Shown: positions 4,768-7,348 of the stretch, one piece after another
Layout of the letters: each line of letters begins with the position of its first letter
Position numbering within the stretch: the first letter of the stretch is position 1
Assembly: GCA_007128555.1 (NCBI GenBank)
Contig: SKXF01000334.1
Location: 1 to 7,348 of the forward strand
Reading direction: 5' to 3'
Origin: Clostridia bacterium
GTDB lineage: Bacteria; Bacillota_E; SLMV01; PUMD01
Length of the DNA: 7,348 nucleotides
Made by a program: the position numbers and the translations under genes
The notes under the pieces: generated by a model
What the model saw: only the letters and a program-made list of their open reading frames with translations
The model's database searches: none
What the model was told of the DNA's origin: nothing

Positions 4768-6144
4768 CTACACTTCCCTGCTCTTCCAGGCTCCCCGTCG
4801 GAAGCGCCTGGAAAGGATCAGTGCCCGGACCAGCCAGTCGGCCGAGAGGGCTGCGTAGGCTGCAATCGGTCCCAGTTCGAAGACGAAGAGGGCGAGGGCG
4901 GTCAGTCCCAACCGCACACCCCAGGTGGAAAAGGAGGTAATGTACATGACCGATGTCGTGTCGCCGGCACCCCTGAGTCCCCCGGAGAGCACCATGCTCA
5001 GGGCCATCGGAACCTGGAACAGGCCCACGATCCTGAGGAAACTCACGCCAATGGACAGTAGTTCCCCCTCTGCTCCATACATGCCCAGGAGGAAACGCGG
5101 GGCGGTGAGAAACAGTAGACCCATGGTTCCCATGAAGGCGATGCCAAGGTAGGAACTCTGCCATGCGGCTCCCTCGGCGCTGTCTGGATCCCTGCGTCCG
5201 AGCATTTGCCCCACCAGGGTGCTGGCTGCCACGGACAGGCCGATGGCAGGCAAGAAGGACAGCTCTTCAATGTTCTGGGCCAGGGTGACGGCTGCCACCA
5301 CGGTGGTGCCCTGGGTGGCCAGCATCTTGAGCTGTAGGATCATGGCCGAACTGTCCAGGATCCGCTCGATCATGGCTGGAAGGCCGACCCGGAGAATGCG
5401 CAGTACGAGGTCTTTGTCCCATTTGGCCAGGTGGGGCCACGGAAGACGAAGGACCAGGCCTCCCTTGCAAAGGAGGAACAGGATCACGAGCCCACCGATG
5501 CCCCTGGCTGTCGAAGTGGCGATTCCCGCACCCCTCACTCCAAGGGCCGGGAAGCCCAGGTGTCCGAAGATCAGGAGGTAGTTGAGAGTGACATTGAGAA
5601 CGTTGACGGCAGCACTGACTCGCATGGTCGTGCGGGTATCCCCTGCACCACGCAGGCCAGACGTGGCGACCATGCCCAGATGAGACAGCATGATGCCGGG
5701 GCTCATGAGTCGTATGTAATCGGCCCCCAGGGGAAGGACGTCGGGAGCAGCTCCCATGAAACCTATCACGGATCGAGAGAAGATTGCGAGCAGAGCGGCC
5801 AGGATGAAGGCGATGGGCGCGGCAAAGAGTAGGGCCTGGTGCATCGTCCGATTGGCAAGATCCCGATCGCCGGCACCGGTGAAACGGGCCACCAGGGCGG
5901 TCGTTCCTCCGCCTATCCCTAAGAATATCGACATCACGAAAAAGAGAGGGCGAAAACTCAGGCCCACGGCGGCCACAGCCTCGGGGCCCAGCCGCCCAAC
6001 CATGGCCATGTCCACCACCTGGGTGATGGTGTGAAGAGACATTTCTGCCGCTACCGGCCAGGCGAGAAGCAGGATGGTTCTTCGTAGAAGGGACGGAGAC
6101 CGGGCTGCTTCCCTGATCTGTACGTGTTCCGGTATGCGCTGCAA
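4768..6144 (-). CDS. MATE family multidrug/metabolite efflux transporter
   Basis: A 458-residue, roughly 12-helix transporter of the multidrug and toxic compound extrusion family, normally a Na+- or H+-driven antiporter. The two-lobe symmetry is visible: Gly-Leu-Arg-Gly-Ala-Gly-Asp-Thr occurs at 163-170 and again at 389-396. The first helix contains Val-Asp-Met-Ala-Met-Val-Gly-Arg-Leu-Gly (43-53), the family's early signature with its acidic residue. Other family stretches are Val-Arg-Gly-Ala-Gly-Ile-Ala-Thr (203-210) and Val-Gly-Gln-x-Leu-Gly (311-316). The frame is open to 6255, but the upstream 37 codons are not protein-like. TTG at 6144-6142 is chosen because GGAAGAGGTGA (6159-6149) precedes it and the resulting length fits the family. 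Substrate is unknown; it lies next to the MFS pump but 190 bases apart. Confidence 0.88.
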   Translation of the reverse strand: MQRIPEHVQIREAARSPSLLRRTILLLAWPVAAEMSLHTITQVVDMAMVGRLGPEAVAAVGLSFRPLFFVMSIFLGIGGGTTALVARFTGAGDRDLANRTMHQALLFAAPIAFILAALLAIFSRSVIGFMGAAPDVLPLGADYIRLMSPGIMLSHLGMVATSGLRGAGDTRTTMRVSAAVNVLNVTLNYLLIFGHLGFPALGVRGAGIATSTARGIGGLVILFLLCKGGLVLRLPWPHLAKWDKDLVLRILRVGLPAMIERILDSSAMILQLKMLATQGTTVVAAVTLAQNIEELSFLPAIGLSVAASTLVGQMLGRRDPDSAEGAAWQSSYLGIAFMGTMGLLFLTAPRFLLGMYGAEGELLSIGVSFLRIVGLFQVPMALSMVLSGGLRGAGDTTSVMYITSFSTWGVRLGLTALALFVFELGPIAAYAALSADWLVRALILSRRFRRGAWKSREV

Positions 6145-6148
6145 TCGG

Positions 6149-6159
6149 TCACCTCTTCC
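6149..6159 (-). promoter_or_regulatory. Ribosome binding site that sets the MATE TTG start
   Basis: The minus strand reads GGAAGAGGTGA, with four bases from its end to the TTG at 6144-6142. It supports a start 37 codons inside the open frame. Confidence 0.75.
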
Positions 6160-6455
6160 GGCGGTGTGCGACGGTGCTCTGCTCCTGCATATATCTTGTG
6201 CCGGGAGGAAAAGGGCATGAGTGCGGCCCGGATGAGAGGTGGGTCTGCAGCCCACGCCCTGTCTCTGTCCGCTTCACCCTCCCAGAGGGGCGCAGATCTC
6301 ACAGACGCTGTCGGTCACATTATCTGGAAGGCATGACAACCACAACTCGATGCTGTGCAGGTGCCGTGACTCCCCCTCTGTTTCCTTCCACCCCGGGATG
6401 CTCTTCTCCTCCCTATTCGTTACGGTGCAGTCTGCCTGAGTGTTAAGGTCTATGA

Positions 6456-6477
6456 GGGTCCTGGGGATGGGGGTGGG
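6456..6477 (+). other. Canonical G-quadruplex motif
   Basis: Four G-runs (GGG, GGGG, GGGGG, GGG) are separated by loops of 4, 2 and 1 bases on the plus strand. This fits the standard G3+ N1-7 rule. It lies about 200 bases before the amidohydrolase start, on its coding strand. Confidence 0.55.
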
Positions 6478-6505
6478 ATGCTCGTGAGAGGTAAGATCCG
6501 AGTCC

Positions 6506-6553
6506 CTGCCTTTTCGGCTGCAGCAACCTCCGGAGGGCCTTGATGCAAGGCAG
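6506..6553 (+). other. Pair of mutually exclusive hairpins
   Basis: AAGGCAG (6547-6553) can pair with CTGCCTT (6506-6512) over seven bases. Alternatively its AAGGC (6547-6551) can pair with the nearby GCCTT (6537-6541). A CCTCCGGAGG palindrome lies between (6528-6537). The two folds cannot coexist, as in attenuator leaders, but no T-tract or anti-ribosome-binding-site pairing was seen. Confidence 0.3.
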
Positions 6554-6662
6554 ACCACGGTGTCCGATCGACGATGGAGTGGGACGTTTCGTTGGGGGCC
6601 CAGGACAGAGGAGGAAGGAAGTGGCTCCCCTGCGTTGAAAGCTAGGTTAATCTGTGTGTCTT

Positions 6663-6672
6663 AAGGAAGGGG
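6663..6672 (+). promoter_or_regulatory. Ribosome binding site of the amidohydrolase gene
   Basis: AAGGAAGGGG lies seven bases before the GTG at 6680-6682. An ATG overlapping this GTG by one base (6678-6680) is followed directly by TGA, so it cannot be the start of the protein. Confidence 0.6.
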
Positions 6673-6679
6673 TGTTCAT

Positions 6680-7348
6680 GTGAGCAGGCGAACAGCCATC
6701 ACCGACGCGGACTATGTGATCGCCTTTGACGGCACCGAGCACCGAATGTTGCCGGGGGGAACGGTCGTCTACGAAGATGACACGATTGTGTACGTTGGAC
6801 CGCAGTACGACGGGCCAGTGGATGAGACCCTCTGTGGCAGGGGTTACGTGTTGATACCCGGGTTCATTGATGTGCACAGCCACCTCCTCACGGAGAGCCT
6901 CAACAAGGGATATCTTGAGGACGTGGGAAGCAGGAAACTGGGCATGTCCGGCCTATTTGAGTATTTCCCGGCGGCCGGCGCACCGCGTACCGAGGAAGAA
7001 AGCAGCTGGGTCCTCCGATACGCTCTCACCCAGCTCCTCAAGAGTGGCTGCACCACGGTGCTGGAAATCGGTGGAGACACCGACAACATGATCGATATTT
7101 ACGGTGACATGGGGATCCGCGCTTACGTGGCCCGCCCGTACCGGGATGCCCACTGGTACACCACCAACGGTCACGAACTGCTGTACGAGTGGGATATGGA
7201 AAGCGGGAAGAGGTCCTTCAGGGCGGCAATCGATTTCCTCGAGCGGCACAGCGGCCGGTACAACGACCGGATACGGAGTTTCCTGGCGCCGGGACAGGTG
7301 GACACCTGTACGCCGGATCTGTTGAAGGAGACCATGGCGGTTCGAGAG
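6680..7348 (+). CDS. Amidohydrolase (cytosine deaminase/chlorohydrolase-like), N-terminal part
   Basis: The first 223 codons of a metal-dependent amidohydrolase; the gene runs off the right edge. The N-terminal 55 residues form the usual small beta domain, with Glu-Asp-Asp-x-Ile-x-Tyr-Val-Gly at 32-40. They lead into Ile-Pro-Gly-Phe-Ile-Asp-Val-His-Ser-His at 59-68. H66 and H68 are the first metal ligands of the TIM-barrel superfamily. Ser-Gly-Cys-Thr-Thr-Val at 122-127 is the conserved end of strand 2. Remaining ligands would be downstream. The layout suits the COG0402-type group (SAH/MTA, guanine and triazine deaminases or chlorohydrolases), but substrate cannot be assigned. The GTG start is supported by AAGGAAGGGG at 6663-6672. 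It is transcribed divergently from the MATE gene, so shared regulation is possible but unproven. Confidence 0.83.
   Translation, partial: MSRRTAITDADYVIAFDGTEHRMLPGGTVVYEDDTIVYVGPQYDGPVDETLCGRGYVLIPGFIDVHSHLLTESLNKGYLEDVGSRKLGMSGLFEYFPAAGAPRTEEESSWVLRYALTQLLKSGCTTVLEIGGDTDNMIDIYGDMGIRAYVARPYRDAHWYTTNGHELLYEWDMESGKRSFRAAIDFLERHSGRYNDRIRSFLAPGQVDTCTPDLLKETMAVRE

Larger units (their letters stand above)
6160..6662. other. Divergent intergenic region between MATE and amidohydrolase genes
   Basis: No gene is supported in this stretch. On the MATE side two small hairpins occur, at 6239-6255 (GTGGG/CCCAC) and 6277-6289 (CCCTC/GAGGG). A GATAAT box on the minus strand at 6324-6319 could be a -10 with a poor TTGTGG -35 only 15 bases away. 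On the amidohydrolase side are a G-quadruplex motif (6456-6477), alternative hairpins (6506-6553) and a TTGAAA at 6635-6640 without a good -10. Both promoters should lie here, but neither is clear. Confidence 0.45.

Noticed and set aside
6145..6255. 37-residue N-terminal extension of the MATE protein
   Set aside because: It is not hydrophobic or protein-like, and a strong ribosome binding site at 6159-6149 points to the TTG at 6144.
6274..6558. Open frame of 94 codons on the minus strand in the divergent gap
   Set aside because: No ribosome binding site, no domain and an ending that overlaps the likely MATE leader; it is treated as chance.

Overview
The window most likely comes from a moderately GC-rich, Gram-positive (Bacillota/Clostridia-type) chromosome. 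The evidence is strong purine-rich ribosome binding sites (GGAGG, GAGGAGG, GAGGTGA) before nearly every gene, frequent GTG and TTG starts (about five of seven genes), a YwbE-type protein fragment and two promoter-like sites resembling the sporulation/transition factor sigma-H. This is inference; no taxonomic marker gene is present. No tRNA, rRNA, CRISPR array, transposase or phage gene was found.

Layout. At the left edge is the first 16 codons of a YwbE-like gene on the minus strand. Positions 51-405 hold no convincing gene but carry hairpins. From about 406 to 800 on the plus strand there is a sigma-H-like promoter, then a run of hairpins that includes an excellent intrinsic terminator (605-633) and a long imperfect hairpin (715-795). 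The latter ends just before the ribosome binding site of a small DUF5658 membrane protein gene (819-1121). A strong hairpin at 1148-1184 closes this unit.

From 1289 to 6144 four membrane-protein genes run leftward on the minus strand: a small DUF1624/HGSNAT-like acyltransferase, a 249-residue TspO/MBR-related tryptophan-rich protein, a 12-helix MFS drug:H+ antiporter-like transporter and a MATE-family efflux transporter. The gaps between them are 434, 173 and 190 bases. They therefore look like separate or loosely linked transcription units rather than a tight operon. A good promoter lies directly before the MFS gene.

A 535-base divergent gap (6145-6679) separates the MATE gene from a plus-strand amidohydrolase (6680 to the right edge, incomplete). 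The gap holds a canonical G-quadruplex motif and mutually exclusive hairpins.

Functionally, the window joins two families of multidrug/metabolite efflux pump with small, poorly characterised membrane proteins and a purine/triazine-type deaminase relative. No shared pathway can be demonstrated. The most unusual element is the hairpin-dense non-coding stretch at about 440-800. It may be a structured small RNA, a regulatory leader of the DUF5658 gene, or both.
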